A DNA stretch of 64,000 bases from JADLCX01 sp964630785 (GTDB lineage: Bacteria; Planctomycetota; Phycisphaerae; Phycisphaerales; UBA1924): NCBI GenBank assembly GCA_964630785.1, contig CAZVZG010000011.1, positions 79,490 to 143,489 of the forward strand, read 5' to 3'. A model generated the notes under the pieces. The model saw only the letters and a program-made list of their open reading frames with translations, ran no database searches and was not told the DNA's origin. Shown piece by piece: positions 7,636-16,875 of the stretch (its first letter is position 1; each line of letters begins with the position of its first letter). A program made the position numbers and the translations under genes.

Positions 7636-9123
7636 TCACAGCAACCCCCTCAACTCCCGCCTCACCACCTTCCCCGTAGCGTTCCGCGGCAGCGCTTCCA
7701 CGACGCGGACCTCGTCGGGGACCTTGTAACCGGCCAGGCGCGTGCGGCAAAAGCGCTGGGCTTCTCTGGGGTCGAAGGCGGGCCTGTCGCCCTCGGCGTC
7801 CTCGCGCAGTTCGACGAACGCGACGGGGAGCTCGCCGCGCACCGGGTCGTGGCGGCCCACGACGCCCGAGTCCTTGACCGCCGGGTGGGCGTTGAGCACT
7901 TCCTCAATCTCGCGGGGAAAGACGTTCTCGCCGCCGACGATGATCATCTCCTTGAGGCGGCCGGTGATGTGCAGGTGCCCGTCGAGGTCGAATCGGCCGA
8001 TGTCGCCTGTGCGGAAATAGCCGCGCTCGTCGAACGCCGCGGCGGTTTCTTCGGGGCGTTTGAAATAGCCGCGCATGACGTTCGGGCCCTTCATCCGCAC
8101 CTCACCGTCGCGCAATGGCGGAAGGTCCTGCCCGCTCTCAATGTCGACGATCCGCTGGTCCAGCCACGGCACGGGCCGGCCCACCGAGCCCGGGCGGAAC
8201 TCCCACGGGCGGCAGACATTCGTGACCGGCGAGGTCTCGGTCAGGCCGTAGCCCTCGGTGATGGTCACGCCGAATCGCTCGCGGAACGCCTCGGCGACGG
8301 CTCGCGGCAGCGGTTCGCCGCCGGAGACCATCAGCCGCACGCTGGCGAAATCGTCGGGCTGCGCGTCCTTGGCGTGCAGCAGAGCGTTGTACATCGAAGG
8401 GATCGCGACGAAGATCGTCGGGCGGTGCTCGCGCATGAGCTTGACGATCCGGCCCGGCAGGAACCTCGCCGTGTACACCGCGCGGGCGCCCAGCGCCAAT
8501 GGCAGCAGCGTGAGCACGGTGAGCCCGAACGAATGGAACTGCGGCAGGACGCCAAAGACGACTTCGCGATCGTCCACCCCGAGAAACTCGATGCACTGTC
8601 GGATGTTCGCGGAGATGTTGCCGTGCGTAAGCATCACTCCCTTGGGCTTACCGCTGGTGCCCGATGTGTAGAGCAGAACACCCAGGTCGTCGTCGGCAGC
8701 GGGCGCGGGCCAGCGAACCTCCGGGATCGAGCGAAACGGCAGCGTCTCCAGACGCAACAGGTCCACGCCGGTCGGCACACGCCCGTGGGTCCCGATGTAC
8801 TCCAGCATCGGGCCCGCGGTGACGATCGTGTCGATCTCGCTGTCGTCCACGACGAACTGGAGCTCGTCGGGCTTGAGCAGGAAGTTGAGCGGCACGATCG
8901 TGCGCCCGAGCATCCATCCGGCCAGCGCGGCGATCGGGAAGGCCCCGCCCGCAGGAAGCAAGATGCCGACGTGCCGCGAGCGGCTGCGGGCCTGGATGGC
9001 CTCGGCGACGTGCAGGGCAGCGACGATCAGGTCGATCCGCCGATACGTGCGTTGATCGTCCACGATCGCCGGGCGCCGCGGACGGACGAGAAGCCGACGG
9101 AGGATGGGCCAGTGGATGCTCAT
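7636..9123 (-). CDS. Long-chain acyl-CoA synthetase / AMP-dependent ligase
   Basis: 495 aa from the ATG at MSIHWPILRRLL; the upstream in-frame extension looks non-coding. ANL-superfamily motifs in order: LLYTSGTSGKPKGVMLTHG (P-loop-like A3), GYGLTETSPV (A5), YFRTGDIGRFDLDG (A7), GRLKEMIIVGGENVFP (A8 hinge) and the catalytic Lys in PRNATGKVVRREL near the C-terminus. Activates a carboxylic acid, probably a fatty acid, through an acyl-adenylate to the CoA thioester in the cytoplasm. Monocistronic in appearance, divergent from the SPOR lipoprotein gene. Substrate cannot be assigned. Confidence 0.93.
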   Translation of the reverse strand: MSIHWPILRRLLVRPRRPAIVDDQRTYRRIDLIVAALHVAEAIQARSRSRHVGILLPAGGAFPIAALAGWMLGRTIVPLNFLLKPDELQFVVDDSEIDTIVTAGPMLEYIGTHGRVPTGVDLLRLETLPFRSIPEVRWPAPAADDDLGVLLYTSGTSGKPKGVMLTHGNISANIRQCIEFLGVDDREVVFGVLPQFHSFGLTVLTLLPLALGARAVYTARFLPGRIVKLMREHRPTIFVAIPSMYNALLHAKDAQPDDFASVRLMVSGGEPLPRAVAEAFRERFGVTITEGYGLTETSPVTNVCRPWEFRPGSVGRPVPWLDQRIVDIESGQDLPPLRDGEVRMKGPNVMRGYFKRPEETAAAFDERGYFRTGDIGRFDLDGHLHITGRLKEMIIVGGENVFPREIEEVLNAHPAVKDSGVVGRHDPVRGELPVAFVELREDAEGDRPAFDPREAQRFCRTRLAGYKVPDEVRVVEALPRNATGKVVRRELRGLL

Positions 9124-9211
9124 GGCGGCGGGTGATCGAGGAGGGTCGGATCGGCGATTGGGGGGGCCAAACTTGGCGTCGATTCGTGAACGTGGCCGAT
9201 AGGCTACCCGT

Positions 9212-10060
9212 ATGCCGCCATCCGCGTCCCAACCGCTTTCCGCCGCGTCCCGCGTCGCTCGCTGCTTGCTCGTAGGAATGTCGGTGATCATGCTCGCGGG
9301 CGGTGCGGCGTCTTTTGGAGGCTGCCAGAGCCGGACCGCCAGTCTCAACCGCGGCACCTCGGCCACCGTCGCCAGCGCCCAGGACCTGTTCAACCAGGGC
9401 CGGTTCGCCGAAGCCAGGTCGGTCGCGGAGAGCGATTTTCGGCGTCACAACGGCGTGGCCAGGGATCAGGCGGCCCTGATCGCCGGCATGGCCTGCCACG
9501 CACTCGGCAAGACCGCCGAAGCACGCGGCTGGCTCGAACCCCTGCTCAGCAACGCCAAACCCGAAATCGCCGGACGTGCCGCCGCCGCGCTCGGGCTCAT
9601 CGCCGAGGCTCAGAACGATGAAGCGAGAGCGGCGACGCTCTTTGCGCAAGCGGCGCGTCAACTCCAAGGCGACGATGCGGCCCGTGCCGCGCTGCGGGCG
9701 GGGCACGCGCAGACCGAACTCAAACTTTGGTCCCAGGCTGATTCGAGCTACGCCGAAGCGTTGAGCAAGGCCCAGAGCCCCGCCGTTCGCAACGCGATCG
9801 AGCCCTACACGCGCCCCGGACCATTTGCGATCCAGCTCGGCATGTTCAGCTCCAAGCCGAACGCAGACCGAAAACTGCGAGAAATCGGGCCGCAAATGGC
9901 CCGCCTCGGGCTGGGTGTCCCGGAAGTCTCCCCCCGAAAAGCCGCCAACGGCACTTCCGGGTTTGCCGTGCTGATCGGCCGGTACATTAACCGCTACGCG
10001 GCCGTGGTCGCCAGCGAGAAGATCAGAGTCGCGTCGGTCGTGGTTCCGGTCGTTGAGTAA
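9212..10060 (+). CDS. Lipoprotein with TPR-like repeats and a C-terminal SPOR domain
   Basis: 282 aa. The N-terminus has a basic stretch, a hydrophobic segment and a lipobox ending SFGGC (about residue 38), so it should be lipidated. Residues about 55-190 form alternating Ala-rich helices (QDLFNQGRFAEARSVAES, AALIAGMACHALGKTAEARG) typical of TPR arrays. The last 75 residues begin PGPFAIQLGMFSSKPNADRK and end in a strand VLIGRYINRYAAV, consistent with a SPOR domain that binds denuded septal peptidoglycan. Suggests a role in cell-wall or division-site organisation; this is inference from domains. Confidence 0.82.
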   Translation: MPPSASQPLSAASRVARCLLVGMSVIMLAGGAASFGGCQSRTASLNRGTSATVASAQDLFNQGRFAEARSVAESDFRRHNGVARDQAALIAGMACHALGKTAEARGWLEPLLSNAKPEIAGRAAAALGLIAEAQNDEARAATLFAQAARQLQGDDAARAALRAGHAQTELKLWSQADSSYAEALSKAQSPAVRNAIEPYTRPGPFAIQLGMFSSKPNADRKLREIGPQMARLGLGVPEVSPRKAANGTSGFAVLIGRYINRYAAVVASEKIRVASVVVPVVE

Positions 10061-10176
10061 CCCGAACGTCGATCCGAAATCCTGCCGATCGTCCCGGTGA
10101 TCGGGAACCGTTCGACCATCCGGGCGTCCATAGACTCATTGATCGGGCACGGTGTCGGACGCCGAGGGCATTCTTC

Positions 10177-11211
10177 ATGGTCAAGCGACGCGAGATGGCG
10201 GTGATATTGCTGGTGTCCGCTTTCGCGGCCCACGCCGCCGCTCTTGCCTCTCCACCGCCGGGCTCCCACACCGCCCCCGAAGTCGTGGGCGGAGGGGATG
10301 CCGGCGGCGGTGTCGCGGTGGTGCGAGTGCCGGACCCCAACGACCCGACTGAAAAAGCCTACGCTGCGGCCCAAAGGCAGCGCCGCGCGATCGAAAAAGA
10401 CCTGAAGCTGATCCGTGCCAAGTACTTCCGCGCGACCAGAAACACGGAAGTACGACAGGTCGGAATTGCCAAGCTCCGCGAGTTCGACGATCCCGCGGTC
10501 TATCCGCTGCTCATCGAACTCTTCAAGGACGAGGACCAGGATGTTCGGGCTGCTGTGCTCGACCACCTTCGCGATCTGAACAACGACGCGGCCGACGCCA
10601 CAGTGGCGTGGTCGGCCGTTTTCGACAAGGACAAGAGGTTTCGGGCACAGGCCACCGAGCGCGTGGTGGATCGGGCCAAGGTCGCGGGTGTTTCGCGCCG
10701 TGTCCAGTCCGTGATCGCCTCGGGTCTGCGGAGCAAGAAGGACGGTACCGTCGCCGCGGCGGCTCACTTGGCCGAAGTGCTCAAGCTCTACGAAGCGATC
10801 CCCATGCTGATCAACGCTCAGATCGTGGGCGGCGGAGGGGGGGGCGGGGGAGGAGGTCAGGGCGACGATTCGGCGCTCGCGTACATCCTTGTCGGGCAGC
10901 AGGTGGCGTTTGTCAGCGATCTGCAGCCGGTCGTGGGCGACAACGCAGTCGCGTTCGACCCGACCATCGGCGTGGTGACCGACGGCGTGATCCTGCGCGT
11001 GATTGACGCTTATGTCATCACCTACCGCGTCGACGTGCACAACGCACTCACCGCCCTGGCCAGCGACGGATGGGGCGGTCAGCCCACCACCCAACTCGGT
11101 TGGGACAACCAGAAGTGGCGGGACTGGTACACCAGCGAGTTCCTGCCTTTCCGCGAGAAGGCGGACGCCGCTCTCGCGGCCAAGAACAGCACGCCCGCTC
11201 CCGTGAAGTAA
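10177..11211 (+). CDS. Secreted HEAT-repeat-like protein, function unknown
   Basis: 344 aa. A hydrophobic signal (MAVILLVSAFAAHAAALA) starts at residue 7. Residues about 90-210 contain helical pairs such as VRQVGIAKLREFDDPAVYPLL and LFKDEDQDVRAAVLDHLRDL, typical of HEAT/Armadillo repeats in planctomycete secreted proteins. A ten-Gly tract near residue 220, encoded over a G homopolymer (10837-10849), separates these from a C-terminal part ending GWDNQKWRDWYTSEFLPFRE, a motif that follows HEAT arrays in related proteins. No catalytic site seen. Same strand as the SPOR lipoprotein, 116 nt downstream. Confidence 0.8.
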   Translation: MVKRREMAVILLVSAFAAHAAALASPPPGSHTAPEVVGGGDAGGGVAVVRVPDPNDPTEKAYAAAQRQRRAIEKDLKLIRAKYFRATRNTEVRQVGIAKLREFDDPAVYPLLIELFKDEDQDVRAAVLDHLRDLNNDAADATVAWSAVFDKDKRFRAQATERVVDRAKVAGVSRRVQSVIASGLRSKKDGTVAAAAHLAEVLKLYEAIPMLINAQIVGGGGGGGGGGQGDDSALAYILVGQQVAFVSDLQPVVGDNAVAFDPTIGVVTDGVILRVIDAYVITYRVDVHNALTALASDGWGGQPTTQLGWDNQKWRDWYTSEFLPFREKADAALAAKNSTPAPVK

Positions 11212-11220
11212 CAACCCGGG

Positions 11221-11610
11221 TCAACCGTTGTCGGCCAGCGCCAATACCGAAGCCAGCGCGGCGTCGTCGGTGTGCGTGAGCGAAACGAACCATCGGTCGA
11301 TGCCCGCGGCCGCGGCGAGTTCGGCCGCACGCCCGCTCACACTGAGCCACGGGGCGCCCGCGCCGTCCTTCTCAACCTGGAAATCCAGCCACGTTACCCC
11401 GCCCGCAAGGCCCGTGCCCAGCGCCTTCATCGCGGCTTCCTTGGCGGCGAATCGGGCGGCCAGGTGCTCGTGGTAGCGGCGACCGCCCTCCATGTACGCC
11501 CGCTCCGCCGGGCCGAAGCACCGATCCAGGAACCGCCCGCCGTGCTCACCGAGCATCTCGCCGACGCGAGCGATCGAGACCAGATCGACTCCGTGTCCGA
11601 CGATGCGCAC
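11221..11610 (-). CDS. acpS: Holo-[acyl-carrier-protein] synthase
   Basis: 129 aa, typical AcpS length. Mg-binding residues are in GHGVDLVSIARV (Asp) and RFAAKEAAMKALGTG (Glu/Lys); the C-terminal VSLTHTDDAALASV strand is conserved. Transfers 4'-phosphopantetheine from CoA to ACP in the cytoplasm, enabling fatty acid synthesis. It ends ten nt from the convergent HEAT-like gene and is last in a minus-strand series after the FmdB-like gene, separated by a 60-nt C-rich gap. Confidence 0.95.
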   Translation of the reverse strand: MRIVGHGVDLVSIARVGEMLGEHGGRFLDRCFGPAERAYMEGGRRYHEHLAARFAAKEAAMKALGTGLAGGVTWLDFQVEKDGAGAPWLSVSGRAAELAAAAGIDRWFVSLTHTDDAALASVLALADNG

Positions 11611-11670
11611 GCGCCTTCCCTTCGATCAAACCGCCGTTCGCCCCCCCCACCCCCCCGCGGCCGGGGCGTC

Positions 11671-12048
11671 TCAGTGCTTGCGCTTCTTCCCGCCCGGAGG
11701 CTTGTCTGATTTGGGCTTCGCCTCGGCGGCCGACTTCGCCGCCGGCTCGGACTTGGCCGCCGGAGCGTCGGGCGACTTGGCCGAGTCCGGCTTCGATTCG
11801 CCCGCCTTGCCGTCCGTGTTGGCGCCCGACCCCGACTCGGCTTTCTGTGCCGACTTGTACGCTTCGGAACGGTAATCGGTCTGATAGAACCCCGAGCCCT
11901 TGAAGAGGATCGCGGCGCCCGTGCCGATGAGCCGCTCCAGCGTGTTCTTGCCGCACTCGGGGCATTTGCGGAGCGGGGCGTCCTTCATCGATTGGAACCG
12001 CTCGAACACGTGGTCGCAGTTCCGGCACTTGTACTCGTACGTGGGCAT
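11671..12048 (-). CDS. FmdB-type zinc-ribbon protein with Lys/Ala-rich tail
   Basis: 125 aa. The N-terminal 42 residues are a zinc ribbon (MPTYEYKCRNC with Cys8/Cys11, then KCPECGK with Cys29/Cys32). A short segment GAAILFKGSGFYQTDYR is conserved in the family. The remaining 60 residues are low-complexity (repeats of AKSEPAAKSAAEAKPKS) and end KKRKH, so the tail is probably disordered and may bind nucleic acid. Family members are called putative regulatory proteins, but the biochemical role is not known. It sits 33 nt after grpE and is likely in the same transcript. Confidence 0.9.
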   Translation of the reverse strand: MPTYEYKCRNCDHVFERFQSMKDAPLRKCPECGKNTLERLIGTGAAILFKGSGFYQTDYRSEAYKSAQKAESGSGANTDGKAGESKPDSAKSPDAPAAKSEPAAKSAAEAKPKSDKPPGGKKRKH

Positions 12049-12081
12049 GGTGTTGAAGTGAGCTCGGACGGCTCGCGGTTG

Positions 12082-12678
12082 TCAGGCCGGCGCGACGGCG
12101 ACCTTGGCCGAGCGGATCACGCGATCGCCCAGCGCAAAGCCCGGTTGCAGCGTCATGCTGATGTGCCCTGGCTCGACACCCGCGTCGCTCCGCTGCACGA
12201 CCGCCTCGTGCCGCGTGGGATCGAAAACCTCGTTGACCGCCGGGCTGATCACGGCGACGCCCTGACGCTCCAGCGCACGGATCAACTCCGTGCGGATGAC
12301 CCGGACGCCCTCAAGAATCCCCGCCGCGCCCCCCACCCCTTCAGCCTTCTGGTTGAGCGCCAGGTCGAAGTGGTCGATCACCGGAACAACGCTCATCACC
12401 ACCGCGCTGACCCCCTGCCTGCGGGCCTCCTGCTCGTTCTGAAGCGCGCGACGCTGATAGTTCTGGAAGTCCGCCATCGTCCGCTTGAGCCGGTCGCTCA
12501 TATCGTCAAGCTCGGTCCTCAGCTTCGCGAGCATCTCGTCGGCTTCGGCCACGTGGTCGACTGGCATCCCGGGTTCGTCTCCCGAGGCCTCGTCGATCGG
12601 CGTGTACTCCGCCTGACCCTCCGGGGTCCGGTCGGGTCCGTCGGTTTCGCCGGGCTTGTCTGGTTTGCGGCCGAACAT
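12082..12678 (-). CDS. grpE: GrpE, nucleotide exchange factor for DnaK
   Basis: 198 aa from MFGRKPDK; an in-frame ATG three codons upstream is equally possible. An acidic unstructured N-terminus (about 55 residues) leads into a long coiled coil (AEADEMLAKLRTELDDMSDR, then MADFQNYQRRALQNEQEARR), and the C-terminal beta domain ends with DPTRHEAV and QPGFALGDRVIRSAKVAVA, matching the GrpE signature. Releases ADP from DnaK. Located about 33 nt after dnaJ, but no dnaK lies in the window. Confidence 0.95.
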   Translation of the reverse strand: MFGRKPDKPGETDGPDRTPEGQAEYTPIDEASGDEPGMPVDHVAEADEMLAKLRTELDDMSDRLKRTMADFQNYQRRALQNEQEARRQGVSAVVMSVVPVIDHFDLALNQKAEGVGGAAGILEGVRVIRTELIRALERQGVAVISPAVNEVFDPTRHEAVVQRSDAGVEPGHISMTLQPGFALGDRVIRSAKVAVAPA

Positions 12679-12711
12679 GGTGATCACCCCGCTTGTTGAA
12701 CTCTTGGTCTG

Positions 12712-13881
12712 CTACTTGAACTTGTCCTTGATGTTCTTCCAGAATCCTTGTTCTTCGGGCAGAACGTGTCGGTCCTCCGTCGCGGCGTACTGCCTCAGCA
12801 ACGCATCCTGCTGCTGGGTCAGTTTCTTGGGGATCTCGACCTTCACCACCACGCCCAGGTCGCCGCGGCGGCCGACCCGCAGGTCGGGCAGGCCGAGCCC
12901 GGGGAGCTTGAAGAGCGCCCCGTGCTGCGTGCCGCGAGGGATGGTGAGTTTGTGCGAGCCGTCCAGCGAGAGCACGTCCACCTCGGAGCCAAGCGTCGCC
13001 TGGGCGAAGGAGATGGGCAGTTCCATCACCAGGTGATCGCCCTCGCGGTGGAAGCGCTCGTGCTCGGCGATCCGGACGACCACGTGCAAGTCGCCCCGCA
13101 GGCCCTCGCCGCTGGGCGAGACGCTCGGCGGCGGAGGCTCCCCCTCGCCGCGAACGCGGACCGCCTGGCCGTCGGAGATGCCGGGCGGGATCCGGACCGA
13201 GAGCTTGCGTTTCTTGGGCACGCGCCCCTTGCCCCGGCAGGTCTCGCAGAAATCTTTGATGATCTTGCCGCGCCCGGCGCACGCCGGACACTCGGTGACC
13301 ATGCGGAACATGCCGCCCAGCCCGGTCTGCTGGACCTTGCCCTGCCCGCCGCAGGTGGGGCAAGTCGTGGGCTTGGTGCCGGGCTTGGCGCCGGTGCCCG
13401 CACACTTGTCGCAGGCGTCCATGCGCGTGAAGTCCACCTCGCGCTCGCACCCCTTGAGCACGTCCTCCAGCGAAACCTCGACCTCGGTCTCAAGGTCGTA
13501 GCCGCGTGCGGGCCCGGCACGCCCCCGTCCCCCGCCGGCGAACCCACCAAACCCGCCGCCACCACCGCCGCCGAAGATGTCGTTGAACATCGAGAAGATG
13601 TCCTGGACGTTCATGCGGCTGAAGTCGTGCGGCGCGGGGCCGCCGCCGCGCTTGAGGCCCTCGTGGCCGAGCTGGTCGTAGACCTTTCGCTTGGAGTCGT
13701 CGGACAGGACCTCGTAGGCCTCGGCGGCCTCCTTGAACTTCAACTCCGCCTCGGCGTCGCCGGGGTTTCGGTCGGGGTGGTACTTCATCGCCAGGCGGCG
13801 ATACGCGCGCTTCACCTCTTCGCCGTCGGCCGTTCGCTCGACGCTGAGGACCTCGTAGTAGTCGCGCTGGGTGGAGGGCAT
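12712..13881 (-). CDS. dnaJ: DnaJ, Hsp40 co-chaperone
   Basis: 389 aa, full class-I DnaJ. J domain (residues 1-70) with the HPD tripeptide in MKYHPDRNPGD; a Gly/Phe region (FGGGGGGGFGGFAGG); four zinc-finger repeats CDKCAGTG, CPTCGGQG, CPACAGRG and CETCRGKG; then the C-terminal substrate-binding and dimerisation region. Stimulates DnaK ATPase and delivers unfolded clients. First of the dnaJ-grpE-fmdB-acpS series, 189 nt downstream of groEL-1 with two strong hairpins between them. Confidence 0.97.
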   Translation of the reverse strand: MPSTQRDYYEVLSVERTADGEEVKRAYRRLAMKYHPDRNPGDAEAELKFKEAAEAYEVLSDDSKRKVYDQLGHEGLKRGGGPAPHDFSRMNVQDIFSMFNDIFGGGGGGGFGGFAGGGRGRAGPARGYDLETEVEVSLEDVLKGCEREVDFTRMDACDKCAGTGAKPGTKPTTCPTCGGQGKVQQTGLGGMFRMVTECPACAGRGKIIKDFCETCRGKGRVPKKRKLSVRIPPGISDGQAVRVRGEGEPPPPSVSPSGEGLRGDLHVVVRIAEHERFHREGDHLVMELPISFAQATLGSEVDVLSLDGSHKLTIPRGTQHGALFKLPGLGLPDLRVGRRGDLGVVVKVEIPKKLTQQQDALLRQYAATEDRHVLPEEQGFWKNIKDKFK

Positions 13882-13975
13882 GCGGCGGAGGGGCTTGGAA
13901 CTGGGGACTTGGAGTCGGGGCGGTGAGACCTTGCTTCGTCTTTGACCCGCCCGAGTGCGTCAGATTGGTCGAAAC

Positions 13976-14002
13976 GACGGATCGCCGTGTGGGCGATCCG
14001 TC
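13976..14002. repeat. Perfect inverted repeat between groEL-1 and dnaJ
   Basis: Arms GACGGATCGCC and its exact complement (11 bp) enclose a five-base loop. Read on the minus strand it is followed by GTTTCG, not a long T tract, so it could be a weak terminator or attenuator separating groEL-1 from dnaJ, or a REP-like element. Confidence 0.6.
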
Positions 14003-14033
14003 GCACGCTGTTTGACCGAAATACAAGCGAGTG

Positions 14034-14055
14034 GCCCCGAGCTTGCGCTCGGGGC
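14034..14055. repeat. GCCCCGAGC hairpin downstream of groEL-1
   Basis: Perfect 9-bp stem GCCCCGAGC / GCTCGGGGC with a four-base loop, 15 nt beyond the groEL-1 stop. Position suits a transcription terminator or 3'-end stabiliser, though only a short T-containing stretch follows on the minus strand. Confidence 0.55.
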
Positions 14056-14070
14056 TCTCTGCCTGACGTA

Positions 14071-15684
14071 TCAATCCACCGCGCCGACGACCGCCTCGTC
14101 CTTTTCCTTGACCTCGGCCACGAGGCAGTTGGTCGTGAGCATGAGGCCGGCGACGCTGGCCGCGTTGATCAGGGCCGTCTTGGCCACGAGCGCGGGGTCG
14201 ATGATGCCGGCCTTCACGAGGTCGGTGTACTCGCCGGTCGCGGCGTTGTAGCCGAAGCCGCCCTTGCCCTCCTTGACCTTCTCGACGACCAGGTCGCCGT
14301 CGATCCCGCCGTTCTCGGCGATCTGGTGGAGGCAGCTCTCGACCGCCTTGTGGACGATGTCGAAGCCGAACTTCTCGTCGCCCTTGGCCTTGCCCTGAGC
14401 GGTCTTGATCGCCGCCTGCGTGCGGACCAGCGCGACGCCGCCGCCGGGAACGTAGCCCTCCTTGGCGGCGGCGCGGGTGGCGTGGAGCGCGTCGTCGACA
14501 CGGTCCTTCTTCTCTTTCATCGCGGTTTCGGTGGGCGCGCCGACGTGGATCACCGCGACGCCGCCGGTGAGCTTGGCGTAGCGCTCCATGAGCTTCTCGC
14601 GGTCGTAGTCGCTCGTCGACTTGTCGTGCTGGGCCTTGATCTGGCCGGCCCGGGCCTCGATGTCCTTCTTCTTGCCCGCGCCCTCGATGATCGTGGTGTT
14701 GTCCTTGTCCACGACGATCTTCTTGGCCGAGCCCAGCTCGCCGACCTCGATCGACTCGAGCGAGCGGCCAAGGTCCTCGGCGAAGAACACGCCGCCCGTC
14801 AGCACCGCGATGTCGCCGAGCATGGCCTTGCGACGGTCGCCGAAGCCGGGGGCCTTGACCGCGCAGATCTTGAGCGTGCCGCGGAGGCGGTTCACGACCA
14901 ACGCGGCCAGCGCTTCGTTCTCGACCTCCTCGGCGATGATCAGCAGCGGGCTGCCGCCAACCGCGACCTTGTTCAGCAGCGGGAGGAAGTCCGCCAGGTT
15001 GGCGATCTTCTTCTCGTAGATCAGCACCTTGCAGTCTTCGAGCACGCACTCGGCGGTCTTGGGGTCGGTCATGAAGTACGGCGAGATGTAGCCCTTGTCG
15101 AACTGCATGCCCTCGACGTACTCCAGGGTGGTCTCGGCGCTCTTGCCCTCCTCGACCTCGACTACGCCCTCGGCCCCGACCTTGTCGATCGCGGTCGCGA
15201 TCTTCTCGCCGATCTCGGTGTCGTGGTTGGCTGAGACGGTGGCGATCTTCTTGTAGTCGTCCTTGCCCTTGCACTTCACGGCCATTTCGTCGATCGCCGC
15301 GGCCGCCGCGGCGGCGGCGTTGTTGATGCCGCGCTGCAACTGCACCGGGTTGGCCCCGCTGGCGACGAAGCGGAGGCCCTCGTTGAAGATCGCCTCGGCG
15401 AGCACCGTCGCGGCCGTGGTGCCGTCGCCCGCCTTGTCCGCGGTCTTCTTGGCGACCTCGTTGACCATCTTGGCGCCCATGCTCTCAAACGGCGAGGGAA
15501 GCGTGACCTCCTTGGAGACGCTCACACCGTCCTTGGTCACGCTCGGGCCGCCGTAGGACTTCTGGATGATCACGTTGCGCCCGGTGGGACCCATGGTGAC
15601 CTTGACCGCGCGGGCGAGGGCGGCGACGCCCTTCTTCATCTCGATGAGGGCCGCGTCGTCGAACATGATCTGCTTGGTGGACAT
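14071..15684 (-). CDS. groEL: GroEL-1, chaperonin lacking the GGM tail
   Basis: 537 aa 60-kDa chaperonin. ATP-site motifs are intact: TMGPTGRNVIIQKSYGG, TKDGVSVSKEV and AGDGTTAATVLAEAI, plus VPGGGVALVR near residue 410. The C-terminus reads EVKEKDEAVVGAVD and stops, without the Gly-Gly-Met repeat found in housekeeping GroEL. This suggests a specialised paralogue whose cavity lining differs from that of GroEL-2. It is separated from groES by two sulfotransferase genes, so stoichiometric co-expression with groES is not assured. Confidence 0.96.
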   Translation of the reverse strand: MSTKQIMFDDAALIEMKKGVAALARAVKVTMGPTGRNVIIQKSYGGPSVTKDGVSVSKEVTLPSPFESMGAKMVNEVAKKTADKAGDGTTAATVLAEAIFNEGLRFVASGANPVQLQRGINNAAAAAAAAIDEMAVKCKGKDDYKKIATVSANHDTEIGEKIATAIDKVGAEGVVEVEEGKSAETTLEYVEGMQFDKGYISPYFMTDPKTAECVLEDCKVLIYEKKIANLADFLPLLNKVAVGGSPLLIIAEEVENEALAALVVNRLRGTLKICAVKAPGFGDRRKAMLGDIAVLTGGVFFAEDLGRSLESIEVGELGSAKKIVVDKDNTTIIEGAGKKKDIEARAGQIKAQHDKSTSDYDREKLMERYAKLTGGVAVIHVGAPTETAMKEKKDRVDDALHATRAAAKEGYVPGGGVALVRTQAAIKTAQGKAKGDEKFGFDIVHKAVESCLHQIAENGGIDGDLVVEKVKEGKGGFGYNAATGEYTDLVKAGIIDPALVAKTALINAASVAGLMLTTNCLVAEVKEKDEAVVGAVD

Positions 15685-15747
15685 GGTTGTGGTTCCTTGA
15701 GGCTTGAGGACTGTGTGTGTGCTTGTGTGTTGAGGGTTGTGAGGGGT

Positions 15748-16875
15748 CTACCAGTCGGCGTCGTCGGCGTAACCGAGCTCGACGAGCGTGTCGTTGGCCA
15801 TTTCCTTGAAGCAGCGGCGGACGTCCGGGGTGAAGTACCGCTCCCAGTCGCCCACCGCGCCCTTGCGGTAGATGCTGTGCGGGTCTTCCTTGCCGTGCCC
15901 GGGCTTGGAGCGGGACTCCTCTGTCAGCGGCTCGGCGTCCTCGGTGCGGACGCCGAGGAACTCGTACATCCGTCGGCGCTCGCCCTCCGGATCGGAGTGG
16001 ATGCGCTCGTAGCGGACAATATGGATGCGAGCGGGAATCTCGCCGGCATCCACCCGCCGGATGATGTCCAGATCGAGGCGGACGTGCTGACGCCACCTTC
16101 CGGCGAGTTGGCGGATCCAGCGGGGATTGCCGAGCAATGCCTCGGGGTTCTTCTTGAAGTAGTCCGGATCGAGAAGGAACGCCCGCCGGTGCTCGCCCAG
16201 TTCGGGCTCGTAGTTGCCGGTGACGTAGTGGTGCCCCTCGTTCTTGATCTCCTGATGCGCCCACGAGACGATCACGTCTCGCGGGTCGCGGATGATCAGG
16301 AAGTGCGGGGCGCCCGGCAGGTACGCCTCCACCACCCGGGGCGTGCGATCACCCAGCCAGAGCGCGTCCGGCTTTCGGACGCAGCTCGCGCCCACGATCC
16401 GCTTCACCGAGTCGCGGAAGCACCGCTCGGCCTCGCTCTTCATCGGGTCCTTGAACGCGGCGTGCCAGAACTTGCCGGTGAGGTCGTCGGTCGCCCGGCG
16501 GAGCGCCTCGAAGCGGTACTCGCCGTGGATCACCACGTGATTGTGCCGGTTGAGCACGCTGTCCATCCAGTGCGTGCCCGAACGCGGATGGCCGCAGAGG
16601 AAAAAGATGCGGTACGAGCGTCCGTTGACGTACGCCGTGTGCTCGGGCTCGAAAGCCCTGGCCTGTTCCTGCGAGAGGCCGTAATCGTTCTTGTCGACGC
16701 CGGGCCGGTGGCCCAGCACGGGCGGCTCGCACCGCGCAGGACACGGCGGCGGGGCCTCTACGGCCGGGGCCGGCGACACCACCCGAACAACACGCTTGGC
16801 GATCTCTTTGATCTGTCGTTCCATGAGCGTGTTCCCGGCGGGATAGAACGGGGATGGCCGCGTGCCAACGGTCAC
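15748..16875 (-). CDS. Sulfotransferase family protein A
   Basis: 375 aa if the GTG overlapping the upstream gene's stop (GTGA) is used; an ATG 17 codons later (MERQIKEIAKRV) is the alternative and has a GGGA element before it. The PAPS 5'-phosphosulfate loop is FFLCGHPRSGTHWMDSVL, and the 3'-phosphate-binding block is FLIIRDPRDVIVSWAHQEI; the late GAVGDWERYFTPDVRRCFKE is the third family motif. Transfers sulfate from PAPS to a hydroxyl or amine; acceptor unknown. A Pro/Cys-rich segment (APPPCPARCEPP) near residue 45 is unusual. Paralogue of the next gene. Confidence 0.9.
   Translation of the reverse strand: MTVGTRPSPFYPAGNTLMERQIKEIAKRVVRVVSPAPAVEAPPPCPARCEPPVLGHRPGVDKNDYGLSQEQARAFEPEHTAYVNGRSYRIFFLCGHPRSGTHWMDSVLNRHNHVVIHGEYRFEALRRATDDLTGKFWHAAFKDPMKSEAERCFRDSVKRIVGASCVRKPDALWLGDRTPRVVEAYLPGAPHFLIIRDPRDVIVSWAHQEIKNEGHHYVTGNYEPELGEHRRAFLLDPDYFKKNPEALLGNPRWIRQLAGRWRQHVRLDLDIIRRVDAGEIPARIHIVRYERIHSDPEGERRRMYEFLGVRTEDAEPLTEESRSKPGHGKEDPHSIYRKGAVGDWERYFTPDVRRCFKEMANDTLVELGYADDADW

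Noticed and set aside
7612..9135. Long plus-strand frame opposite the acyl-CoA synthetase
   Set aside because: No conserved motifs; the minus strand carries the full ANL motif set. Antisense shadow.
13490..15274. 594-codon minus-strand frame overlapping groEL-1 and dnaJ
   Set aside because: Translation is low-complexity Arg/Gly/Gln text out of frame with two strongly conserved chaperones.
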